A DNA stretch of 64,000 nt from the NCBI GenBank assembly GCA_963971535.1, contig OZ020589.1:80731184-80795183 (forward strand), in the 5' to 3' direction. Source of the DNA: Notolepis coatsorum (lineage: Eukaryota; Chordata; Actinopteri; Aulopiformes; Paralepididae). Shown piece by piece: positions 21,476 to 30,705 of this stretch. The notes below the pieces were generated by a model. That model was given only the letters and a program-made list of their open reading frames with translations, was not told where the DNA came from and made no database searches. The position numbers and the translations under genes are program-made. The first letter of the stretch is position 1; each line of letters opens with the position of its first letter.

Positions 21476-22246
21476 CTACTCGTCTGGAGGTAGGTATAGG
21501 TAATTCTTCTTCCTTGTTCTCTCCTTGGTTGTTTTCGGGGGAGGCTCCTGGGAGGCCCCCCTTTTGTCAGATAGCATTATGACTTGGTCATACAGCCTAC
21601 ACTCGATACGTAGCTGGTCTTGTGACCATGCTGCGCATCGGGCTGCCAGTAGGTTACCCCCTGGGACTCCTCCGAATAGCTTTTCAAGCAGAAAGCATGA
21701 TCCTTGCATAGGTGTTCCATTCATGACTGATCCTGCTGCATCATTGAGAGACATGCTCCCGCCTCGCACCTGTGGGATTAGTTTCTCCACCATCTTATAC
21801 CCTGGATCTTGACCGGGGGTCCTTACTTCTCTTTCCATCAGTTGGTCCATTGAGGCCCTTTCGGGGATCTCTAGTCCTTTGAGATGTCTCAACATGCGAG
21901 CTAGCGTCTCGTGTGCTTGTATCTCCTGAGCGAGCATCTGCTGCGCCAGCTTCTCATGAGCTAGCATCTGCTGCGCCAGTTTCTTCTGAGCTACCCGTGC
22001 CAGCTTCTCCTGGGCTAGCATCTCCTGGGCTGGCTTCTCTTGTGCTAGCTCCTCTTGAGCTAGCTTCTCTTGTGCTGGCTCCTCCTGAGCTGGCTTCTGG
22101 CGTGCCAGCTCCTCCTGAGCTGGCTTCTCTCGTGCTGGCTCCTCCTGAGCTAGCTTCTCTCGTGCTAGCTCCTCTTGAGCTAGCTTCTCTCGTGCTAGCT
22201 CCTCCTGAGCTAGCTTCTCTTGTGCTAGCTTCTCTTGAGCTATTAC
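21476..22246 (-). CDS. In-frame extension after the zinc-finger ORF stop (unknown protein)
   Basis: 257 sense codons in the same frame as the zinc-finger ORF, separated from it by a single TGA (22247-22249). The first 95 or so residues are about 20 copies of a pentapeptide of the form L-A-Q/R-E-K/E, encoded by a 15-bp tandem repeat; it is charged and probably helical or coiled-coil. The rest is a non-repetitive domain with no family that I recognise (near GLEIPERASMDQLME, GGVPGGNLLAARCAAWSQDQ) and a basic end (KTTKERTRKKN). The first in-frame ATG is at 22021, inside the repeat. It could be a readthrough extension, a separately spliced product, or part of one longer ORF cut by a recent nonsense mutation. 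Confidence 0.5.
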   Translation of the reverse strand, partial: VIAQEKLAQEKLAQEELAREKLAQEELAREKLAQEEPAREKPAQEELARQKPAQEEPAQEKLAQEELAQEKPAQEMLAQEKLARVAQKKLAQQMLAHEKLAQQMLAQEIQAHETLARMLRHLKGLEIPERASMDQLMEREVRTPGQDPGYKMVEKLIPQVRGGSMSLNDAAGSVMNGTPMQGSCFLLEKLFGGVPGGNLLAARCAAWSQDQLRIECRLYDQVIMLSDKRGASQEPPPKTTKERTRKKNYLYLPPDE

Positions 22247-24805
22247 TCAATATGTTGAGTAATCAGAACTGTGTTCAGTTTCAGAGGTATTTAGCTCCCC
22301 ATCTTGTTCAGGCTCAGACTCAGTTTCACCTGAAGGTGTCATCTGTGGCCTCGGGTTCTGATCCTTGATCTGAATGTCGCCATCCTCCTCTTCTGAGCCA
22401 TAGAAAATGGAACAGTGCTCATAATTGATGTTTTTGGCCTTTAGGTACTCGTCTAGAGAGTTGAACGCCTCTATGTCAGTGGAGGGAGATACTCGTTTTG
22501 AGGTGGAGCCTGGCGCCTCAGAAAGAGGAAGAATGACTACATCGTCTTCTTGGTTTTTTCCATTTCCACACTCATCTTCGATAGTGCGTCGCAGTGTTCT
22601 TGAGCGAGACACATCACCCCTTACTGCCCCCGTTAAGCAGGTTGGCACCTTGCATGGCTGCCTCCGCCGTCTGTGTCTCTTAAGCCCTTGCAGGTTCCGG
22701 AAGCTCATGTAACACTGGTCACAGTAGTATGGTTTCTCTCGTGTGTGTACCATGTGGTGTAGTGTAAGGTTACGCTTCGCCTTGAAGCTCTTTCCACACT
22801 GGTCACAGCAGTAAGGTTTCTCTTCTGTGTGTACCGTGTGGTGAATTTTAAGCTCTCTCTTCGTCTTGAAGGCCTTCTCACACTGGACGCAACCGTAAGG
22901 TTTATTTTCTGTGTGTACCACGTGGTGACGTCTAAGGTGATCCTTCGTCTTGAAGCTCCTTCCACACTGGTCACAGCAGTAAGGTTTCTCCTCTGTGTGT
23001 ACCGTGTGGTGTTGTTTAAGTTCTGCCTTCGTCTTGAAGGTCTTCCCACACTGGTCACAGCAGTAAGGTTTCTCTTCTGTGTGTACCACGTGGTGTCGTT
23101 CAAGATCTGCCTTTCTCTTGAAGCTAATGTCACACTGGTTACAGCAGTAAGGTCTCTCTCCTGTGTGTACCACGTGGTGACTTTTAAGATCCCCCTTCGT
23201 TTTGAAGGTCTTTCCACACTGGGCACAGCAGTAAGGTTTCTCTTCTGTGTGTACCATGTGGTGTATTTTAAGATGTGTCTTCGTCTTGAAGCTCATGTCA
23301 CACTGGTCACAACAGTAGGGTCTCTCTCCTGTGTGTACCATGTGGTGACGTTTAAGATCCGTCTTCGTCTTGAAGCTCATGTCACACTGGGCACAACAGT
23401 AAGGTTTCTCTCCTGTGTGTACCAAGTGGTGTCGTTTAAGCTCTCCCTTCGTTTTGAAGGTCTTTCCACACTGGGCACAGCAGTAAGGTTTCTCTTCTGT
23501 GTGTACCATGTGGTGTATTTTAAGATGTGTCTTCGTCTTGAAGCTCATGTCACACTGGTCACAACAGTAGGGTCTCTCTCCTGTGTGTACCATGTGGTGA
23601 CGTTTAAGATCCGTCTTCATCTTGAAGCTCATGTCACACTGGGCACAACAGTAAGGTTTCTCTCCTGTGTGTACCAAGTGGTGTCGTTTAAGCTCTCCCT
23701 TCGTCTTGAAGGTCTTCCCACACTGTGCACAGCAGTAAGGTTTCTCTCCTGTGTGTAACATGTGGTGTATTTGTAGGTTTTTCTTTCTCTTGAAGCTCTT
23801 CCCACACTGGCCACAGCAGTAAGGTTTCCCTTCTGTGTGTATTAGGTGGTGATGTTTAAGGTGATCCTTCGTCTTGAAGCTCCTTCCACACTGGTCACAG
23901 CAGTAAGGTTTCTCCTCTGTGTGTACCGTGTGGTGTTGTTTAAGTTCTGCCTTCGTCTTGAAGGTCTTCCCACACTGGTCACAGCAGTAAGGTTTCTCTT
24001 CTGTGTGTATCATACAGTGATTTTTAAGCTCTCCCTTCGTCCTGAAGGTCTTCCCACACTGTGCACAGCAGTAAGGTCTCTCTCCTGTGTGTAACATGTG
24101 GTGTATTTGTAGGTTTTCCTTTCTCTTGAAGCTCTTCCCACACTGGCCACAGCAGTAAGGTTTCCCTTCTGTGTGTATTAGGTGGTGATGTTTAAGGTGA
24201 GTCTTCGTCTTGAAGCTCCTTTCACACTGGACGCAACCGTAGGGTTTATTTTCTGTGTGTACCGCGTGGTGACGTCTAAGGTGATCCTTCGTCTTGAAGC
24301 TCCTTCCACACTGGTCACAGCAGTAAGGTTTCTCCTCTGTGTGTACCGTGTGGTGTTGTTTAAGTTCTGCCTTCGTCTTGAAGGTCTTCCCACACTGGTC
24401 ACAGCAGTAAGGTTTCTCTTCTGTGTGTATCACACAGTGATTTTTAAGCTCTCCCTTCGTCTTGAAGGCCTTTCCACACTGGGCACAACAGTAAGGTTTC
24501 TCTCCTGTGTGTACCAAGTGGTGTCGTTTAAGCTCTCCCTTCGTCTTGAAGGTCTTCTTACACTGGGCACAACAGTAAGGTTTCTCTCCTGTGCCAATTA
24601 CTGCTTGCTGTACAGCCGGCAGCTCTGGATATTGTGATTTGCTTGGTTCTGTGAATTCCTTACTTCCCGCAAACGTTTCAGGGGACTCTGGGTGTTCCTC
24701 CCGTTCTCCTAGGTAGTCTAGACCCAGGTCGGGTATGGACACTCCCAATCCCTTATCCGAGGGTGATTCCTCCTCTATGATGTGGGAATGATTGTGAGAC
24801 ATCAT
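22247..24805 (-). CDS. Multi-finger C2H2 zinc-finger protein encoded in an LTR element
   Basis: 852 residues from ATG at 24805. The N-terminal 70 residues are acidic and Ser/Pro-rich, with no KRAB, SCAN or BTB motif. Then come 22 clear C2H2 fingers and one degenerate last finger (H-x3-R in place of the final His), each 28 residues, of the form YCCxQCGKTFKTKxxLKxHHxxH joined by HTGEKPY/HTEEKPY linkers. The doubled CC before QC is distinctive. Blocks of fingers are duplicated (fingers 11-13 with 14-16; 2-6 with 7-10). The C-terminal 150 residues are acidic, with a Ser/Glu-rich end. Such proteins bind DNA in the nucleus; the target is unknown. It is coded in the sense direction of the surrounding element, downstream of its 5' LTR, so LTR-driven expression is likely. 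Confidence 0.9.
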   Translation of the reverse strand: MMSHNHSHIIEEESPSDKGLGVSIPDLGLDYLGEREEHPESPETFAGSKEFTEPSKSQYPELPAVQQAVIGTGEKPYCCAQCKKTFKTKGELKRHHLVHTGEKPYCCAQCGKAFKTKGELKNHCVIHTEEKPYCCDQCGKTFKTKAELKQHHTVHTEEKPYCCDQCGRSFKTKDHLRRHHAVHTENKPYGCVQCERSFKTKTHLKHHHLIHTEGKPYCCGQCGKSFKRKENLQIHHMLHTGERPYCCAQCGKTFRTKGELKNHCMIHTEEKPYCCDQCGKTFKTKAELKQHHTVHTEEKPYCCDQCGRSFKTKDHLKHHHLIHTEGKPYCCGQCGKSFKRKKNLQIHHMLHTGEKPYCCAQCGKTFKTKGELKRHHLVHTGEKPYCCAQCDMSFKMKTDLKRHHMVHTGERPYCCDQCDMSFKTKTHLKIHHMVHTEEKPYCCAQCGKTFKTKGELKRHHLVHTGEKPYCCAQCDMSFKTKTDLKRHHMVHTGERPYCCDQCDMSFKTKTHLKIHHMVHTEEKPYCCAQCGKTFKTKGDLKSHHVVHTGERPYCCNQCDISFKRKADLERHHVVHTEEKPYCCDQCGKTFKTKAELKQHHTVHTEEKPYCCDQCGRSFKTKDHLRRHHVVHTENKPYGCVQCEKAFKTKRELKIHHTVHTEEKPYCCDQCGKSFKAKRNLTLHHMVHTREKPYYCDQCYMSFRNLQGLKRHRRRRQPCKVPTCLTGAVRGDVSRSRTLRRTIEDECGNGKNQEDDVVILPLSEAPGSTSKRVSPSTDIEAFNSLDEYLKAKNINYEHCSIFYGSEEEDGDIQIKDQNPRPQMTPSGETESEPEQDGELNTSETEHSSDYSTY

Positions 24806-24995
24806 GTTAGCACTGGTTTGTTAGCCGATGGTGAGCTAGTTAGCTTCCGTCTGGCTAAAGCCAGCTCATGGGTGTTAGCACTGGCTTGTTAGCCGATGTA
24901 GTGCTAGTTAGCTTCCGTCTGGCTACGGCCAGCTCATGGGTGTTAGCACTGGCTTGTTAGCCGATGTAGTGCTAGTTAGCTTGCAGTTCTGTGAA
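24806..24995. repeat. 68-bp tandem repeat before the zinc-finger ORF
   Basis: About 2.7 copies (starts 24806, 24874, 24942) of a unit beginning GTTAGCACTGG and rich in GCTAGTTAGC. It lies immediately upstream of the ATG in the mRNA leader. Confidence 0.85.
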
Positions 24996-25008
24996 TTCTT
25001 TTTGACTT

Positions 25009-25998
25009 CGCTTCACATCCAGTCTCCCCTCCTTACAAACAGTGTCTTTGGGCTAGGGAGCCCTCGCCTTTCTGTGAACGGCCGTTTTGGCTCGCTTCAC
25101 ATCCACACTCCGCTCCTTACAGGGTGTCTCTGGGCTAGGGAGCCCTCGCCTTTCTGTGAACGGCCGTTTTGGCTCGCTTCACATCCACACTCCGCTCCTT
25201 ACAGGGTGTCTCTGGGCTAGGGAGCCCTCGCCTTTCTGTGAACGGCCGTTTTGGCTCGCTTCACATCCACACTCCGCTCCTTACAGGGTGTCTCTGGGCT
25301 AGGGAGCCCTCGCCTTTCTGTGAACGGCCGTTTTGGCTCGCTTCACATCCACACTCCGCTCCTTACAGGGTGTCTCTGGGCTAGGGAGCCCTCGCCTTTC
25401 TGTGAACGGCCGTTTTGGCTCGCTTCACATCCACACTCCGCTCCTTACAGGGTGTCTCTGGGCTAGGGAGCCCTCGCCTTTCTGTGAACGGCCGTTTTGG
25501 CTCGCTTCACATCCACACTCCGCTCCTTACAGGGTGTCTCTGGGCTAGGGAGCCCTCGCCTTTCTGTGAACGGCCGTTTTGGCTCGCTTCACATCCACAC
25601 TCCGCTCCTTACAGGGTGTCTCTGGGCTAGGGAGCCCTCGCCTTTCTGTGAACGGCCGTTTTGGCTCGCTTCACATCCACACTCCGCTCCTTACAGGGTG
25701 TCTCTGGGCTAGGGAGCCCTCGCCTTTCTGTGAACGGCCGTTTTGGCTCGCTTCACATCCACACTCCGCTCCTTACAAGGTGTCTCTGGGCTAGGGAGCC
25801 CTCGCCTTTCTGTGAACGGCCGTTTTGGCTCGCTTCACATCCACACTCCGCTCCTTACAGGGTGTCTCTGGGCTAGGGAGCCCTCGCCTTTCTGTGAACG
25901 GCCGTTTTGGCTCGCTTCACATCCACACTCCGCTCCTTACAGGGTGTCTCTGGGCTAGGGAGCCCTCGCCTTTCTGTGAACGGTCGTTTGACTGCGCT
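25009..25998. repeat. 82-bp tandem array in the 5' leader
   Basis: Ten or more near-perfect 82-bp units plus degenerate ends. Each holds the palindrome AACGGCCGTT and a short GGGCT...AGCCC stem. One unit differs by a single base (near 25780). It lies between the primer site and the ORF, where retroelements usually keep packaging signals. The short ORFs it creates in every unit are by-products. Confidence 0.95.
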
Positions 25999-26268
25999 TC
26001 TGTCTCTCTAAACTGCCAGACATTTTAGAGAGAGGGTTTTCTTTACCCCTTTTTTTTTTTTTTTTTTAATCCAATTTTGCGGGCTCAACCGCTCCACCAG
26101 CAATGCCCCCACTATGCAGATGCCTTTAATTTGCCACTGCTCTCCATCGAGGGCCCTACAGATCAATATCCTTTGACTGGTGTATTCTAAAACTCGGTTC
26201 TCCGTTTTTTTTTTTTTTCCAATATTTCTATTTTATTTTATTTTGGCTGTTATCTTACCGATCTCAGC

Positions 26269-26285
26269 CCTAACCAGGGACGCCA
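26269..26285 (-). other. Primer binding site, tRNA-Asn-like
   Basis: Minus strand right after the 5' LTR reads TGGCGTCCCTGGTTAGG. The first 12 bases match the complement of the 3' end of vertebrate tRNA-Asn (GTT) including CCA, as I recall that tRNA; the match then breaks. The interval 25999-26268 holds only T-rich leader. Confidence 0.75.
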
Positions 26286-28045
26286 TGTTGAAAGCTACAG
26301 GTCGCCTCTATATATCTCAATCACCTACTCGAGATATAAACCTGCGGCCGCTCGATATCCCCCGGCGAGGTGCTAAACTCGCCAAGTTCTCGAGTCATTT
26401 TACTATTTCTGTCTAGATTACTTCAAGTCACTGGTCTTGTGATATCCAGTTGATATGAAATGTAATCATGAAGAGTTGTTAATCTCTTCTTGTTTGAAAT
26501 AAACCGAATATATGTCTAGGAGAACCATTATCGCCTGTAATAAAAATAATATTATTATTATCATCATTTTACGAAAGGGCTTGTAATACTGCTCATTTGA
26601 AAGCTTGGTTGTATTACTACTTTTTTAATAAGTATTACCACTGTACTAACACGTAATCATTGTTTGCACTCCCCGGCGACTCCTGTCCTCCTCCTCCTCC
26701 TCCTCCGTCAGCGGAACCGACCGTCTTGAACCCTGCAGTGATTCAGACGGTCGAGGTCCCACATAAGACAGAGTCCGTCTGGACACAGAGACACCGGAAC
26801 CCGCAAACAACACCCATCTACATGCATAGTATTTCTTATCAGTACATAGCATATACATATATATATATATATTTTTTAGCTGAAAAGCATTAACCAGTCA
26901 ATTGATTCAATCTGTATTTCAGGACATAGTCACCTCAGAGGAAATCAGGGCACGGCTGGTATTTGCTGGCATTGCTGGCAGGAATCAGTCCAAAAACTCA
27001 ATGGATTATAAAAAGTCATTTTTATTTCAATGAAGTTACAGAAAAAGACTTGAGCTAAAATATCCATTACAGCTTAAAAGAAGTATAAAACAAAAAACAT
27101 CTCATCTGGCACGGCTTGTGCCCGCAAGCAACATCTTGTCTTCCAATTCACACAATGGTAAAAACTTCAAAATCTCTCAAAAAAGTCTCTAAGCACCATT
27201 CTTCTTCTCTCTCCAGCTCAGTGTAAAAATCCTGCCTGTGATCTCGCCAGTTGGCCCTTATAAAGGGCCCCATGGTCTCTTCTGCTTATTGGTCCAAATA
27301 CAGCGCTGTCACCGTGATGTCATTTCACCAGCCAGTCAATGCACGGCTCGTGGGGACTGGCTCTACTCCCATTTTACTCCACTAGGCCGTAACTCGAAAA
27401 AGTAATTGTAACGTTTTTGCTGGAACAGAGCATGTCTGTTCTGCTGGCTCACTGTAAGGGTTAACTTCCTGACTCCCCTTCTTCCTCCCTCTGTCTTGGC
27501 TCTGGAAAGTCCCTTCTTGAACAGAGAGGCCCCCGTACATTCCTCTGGGCTGTAGTCATTATTGAGAGGGAATAACTGGCCTGTGTTCCTACAATACACC
27601 ATATGCCTGTACTGCATACTACATACCTGTAATACATCAATATACTATTGTATATTGCATTGTATATATTGTATATATATATATATATAAATATACAATA
27701 CACCTGTACCAATCATTGGTTTTATTCTATGCAAACAGGACAGGTTTAAACTGTGCCGACTTGCTCTCAGCTCAGGCCTGCTTGTCACTCCAACTGCACA
27801 TTAACTGTAACATAGTTTTATAAGTGTATAAAGAGTATACAGGTCATATACATAGCTTCAATCATATATAATAAACATATGAATTTTATACAAAGTGTCA
27901 CTCGTCGACTTGTGGCACTTAAAATGTGTTTACACATAACGTGTTTCTATTCCATTGTCCAGGAAGAATCTACAGACATTCCCCTTAATCATATAAGATC
28001 AGGATGTCATACCCAGTGTCACTTAGTTGGCTGTGACACTTTACA
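26286..28045 (-). repeat. 5' LTR of the zinc-finger retroelement
   Basis: 1760 bp, near-identical to 17188-18949. It directly abuts the TSD CGTTG at 28046-28050. On the minus strand: about 780 bp of U3, a TATA-like box, an R region to the AATAAA at 27021-27026, then a long U5. Confidence 0.92.
27256..27292 (-). promoter_or_regulatory. CCAAT box and TATA-like box in the 5' LTR
   Basis: Minus strand: CCAAT (27288-27292) and, about 28 bp downstream, TTTATAAGG (27256-27265). The TATA region is almost palindromic (GGCCCTTATAAAGGGCC), so it could also fire on the plus strand. Confidence 0.45.
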
Positions 28046-28221
28046 CGTTGCTACACAATGAACAATACATATAGGACTTTGAATGGGCCCTAATAATGGC
28101 AATGTAGCAATAGAATTAAAAAAGTTATAGCCCTGCAAAGAAGGGGACTTTCTCCATAGACAAATAGCGCTGGCAATCTATGGTATATCATGAATTTAAC
28201 CTTAGGCAGCCAAAGTGTTAA

Positions 28222-30705
28222 GGAGGAGAATTTCCATAAGATTGACAATATTGCACTCATAACAGTCCTCCTTAAAAAAAGACAAAGACCCCACCGATTG
28301 CGGTAGTTATGGACCCTTGAGCCTCCTCGGAACCGATATCAAGCTGTATTCCAAGGTATTAGCCATCAGACTTCAAAAGCATATGACGTCTTTGGTTCAT
28401 CCTGATCAGACTGGCTTCATAAGAGGCCGCTTGATCACGGATAATATAAGACGGATATTACACGTGTTAGATGCCAGCAAGGATGACACCCCACCTATAG
28501 CGATGTTGTCCCTGGATGCGATGAAAGCCTTTGATAGGTTGGAATGGTCTTATTTATGGGCAGTACTAGAAAGGATGGGATTAGGAAAAGGATTCATTGA
28601 TATGATTAAAGTATTATACAAAGACCCATCGGCCATGATTACAACAGGTATAATCACCTCCGAAATCTTTCCGGTATCGCGCTCTGCCAGACAGGGTTGC
28701 CCTCTTAGTCCCGGACTATTCGCTTTATCACTAGGGCCTTTAGCACAATATATAAGACAATCCCAATCCATAGAACCAATAGAAATCAAGGGCACACAAC
28801 ATCATATTAGTTTATATGCGGACGACGTAATATTGTTCATGCAAAACCCGATCACTTCAATGCCTCAGCTTCTCAAGTTGATTGATGACTTTGGTAATCT
28901 ATCGGGATTTAGGATACATTGGCCAAAGTCGGCCTTCCTTCCACTTAATGCCCCTGCAAAGAATATACTCCCTCCAGAAAAAATACCAATGGTTAAACAC
29001 TCCAGATGTTTAGGAGTTGAAGTATTTCCTACTATAAGCCAAACGGTGAAGTACAATTACATAAAATTCCAAGATAAGATCAAATACGACTTTGACAGGT
29101 GGTCCAAACTTAAAAACTCAGTACAGGCACGGGTATCAATAGTTAAGATGGATGTTTTACCTAGAATCAACTTCATTAGCTCAATGTTACCGTTACCCCC
29201 TCCTGATGGTTACTGGAAAAAATTACACTCCACCGCATACAAATTTATTTGGAATAACAAACCTCCACGTATAAAAAGATCCTCCGCACAGAGAAACAAA
29301 GCCGACAGAGGTATGGCATTTCCAGATTTTTACCACTATTTTAAAGCGTACTCTTTAAGACCACTGACAGCCTGGTTTGATTCACAAGCATCTGTATCCT
29401 GGAGAAACTTAGAAGAAAATATAGTAGCACCACATAGACTGCAGGACATAGTATACGCCATATTATCAATTAAGCAATGCGAATTGAAATTTGGCCCCAT
29501 TATTACTCATGTGATCCGGATATGGCGTGAAACACAAAAAAAATATTCTAACCAACATAAATGACATAGTCATACTCCCCTATTCAATAACAATGCACTC
29601 CTGATTGGAAAACGACCTATAAGATACCCTAAATGGGAAAAGCAGGGCATACACACATTAGGAGATGTTTTCAACAAACAGGGTTTTTGTAGCTATAAAG
29701 ACATACATAAAAAAATGTATCTCACCAGTTCCACATATTATTTTTACGCACAGTTATTGTTTTTTTTTGTTTGAAGGCTCATGGAGTCCCATTAAGGATA
29801 CCAATTGAGCACCACAGATATCACAAATTCTTCTATGAAAGAGAGACATCGAGAGGTTTCGTATCTGATTTTTATCATCACTTACTAATGTCCTCGTATG
29901 GAATCCTCCCCCTAGACTCAGTCTGGAGGAGGTATATACCAGACTTGGAAATAAATTTTGATTGGCAAGAAGTGTGGGCAAACGTTCTAATTGCGTCACG
30001 TAACCCGGACCATCAACAAATGAATCTTAATTATATTCATAGGACATACCTGACTCCTATAAGATTGAACGGAATGGGACTTAAACAAGACTCCAGATGT
30101 TCCTTATGTACAAATGGGGATGAGGGTACATTCATGCACATGTATTGGGATTGTCCAGTTAAGATATTCTGGAAAGAAGTGTCCCAGCAATTATCAAATT
30201 TCTTATTTCTGAACATACCTGTACACCCCTCTGTATTGCTGTTGAATGATGTTTTTCAGTTTGCAGCCCCTATACAGCTAAAGAGACTAGTTTTATCTGG
30301 TCTCACAGCGGCTAAAAAGATGATAGCATCACAATGGTTTCAACCGGAAAAAATGTGTCGGAAGGTATGGGTTCTTACATATCTCGATGTGATTTATCTA
30401 GAAATATCTACACCAAGAATTTTAGGTGTCAGTGAAACCAAAATTGCAATCTGGTTAGAAGTGGTGGAGAGAATAAAAGCTAGCATATGAATTGTAGTGC
30501 CTGGTTAGGAACGAATGATAATGGATGGATTATCCAAGTGGGGGTCCGGGGGGGGTGAGCGAGCGAGAGCATATGTATGTAGGGTATTAGATAGCAAGTA
30601 TTAGGTATATATCTCGTATACTACATTTATTTAAATGGTGATTTCATTGGATGTTTGTGTCTAATTTTATGTTATGTTTAAAAAATAATAAACAAATAAA
30701 ATACA
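28222..30705 (+). pseudogene. L1 LINE, RT to 3' end (part 2)
   Basis: Continues the RT from 16400 after the TTAA. A frameshift lies in an A-run near 28272. The long frame to 29564 holds L1 RT landmarks: QTGFIRGRLITDN, SLDAMKAFDRLEW, ARQGCPLSPGLFAL and the active site YADD. A second frameshift lies in the 29540-29770 stretch, also A-rich. The frame 29771-30490 holds the L1 C-terminal Cys motif (CSLCTNGDEGTFMHMYWDC). A 200-bp 3' untranslated part ends in an A-rich tail with AATAAA near 30686. Dead copy. Confidence 0.9.

Larger units (their letters stand above)
17188..28045 (-). mobile_element. Non-autonomous LTR retroelement carrying a C2H2 zinc-finger gene
   Basis: 10,858 bp, bracketed by the 5-bp TSD CGTTG (17183-17187 and 28046-28050). 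LTRs are 17188-18949 and 26286-28045. The primer site (26269-26285) and polypurine tract (from 18950) both place the element on the minus strand, the same sense as its long ORF. The internal 7.3 kb encode a protein of about 23 C2H2 fingers plus an in-frame tail. I find no gag, protease, RT or integrase motif in any frame, so it must depend on another element's proteins. By eye the LTRs show only four substitutions plus two microsatellite length changes, so the insertion is young. Structurally it fits a large retrotransposon derivative that has captured a zinc-finger gene. Confidence 0.88.
16401..28221. mobile_element. piggyBac-like miniature element in L1, split by an LTR element
   Basis: Outer TTAA duplications at 16401-16404 and 28218-28221 flank terminal inverted repeats CACTTTGAGTGCC and GGCAGCCAAAGTG. 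TTAA targeting with such ends is typical of piggyBac-type transposons. Without the LTR element inserted at 17183-28050 it is about 950 bp and has no transposase, so it is non-autonomous. Removing it with one TTAA restores the L1 reading frame across the site, which proves its insertion into L1. The non-LTR parts (16405-17187 and 28051-28217) contain no gene. Confidence 0.85.

Noticed and set aside
22829-24637. Long plus-strand frames opposite the zinc-finger gene
   Set aside because: Antisense shadows of the 84-bp finger repeat; no domain, and the minus frame is clearly the coding one.
25009-25998. CRISPR-like array or repeated small genes (71-codon frame in every unit)
   Set aside because: Units are head-to-tail with no spacers. 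The frames are simple by-products of an 82-bp period and start with TTG.
27256-27272. Plus-strand TATAAA in the LTR as evidence for plus orientation of the zinc-finger element
   Set aside because: The box is nearly palindromic; primer site, polypurine tract, CCAAT and AATAAA all support the minus strand.
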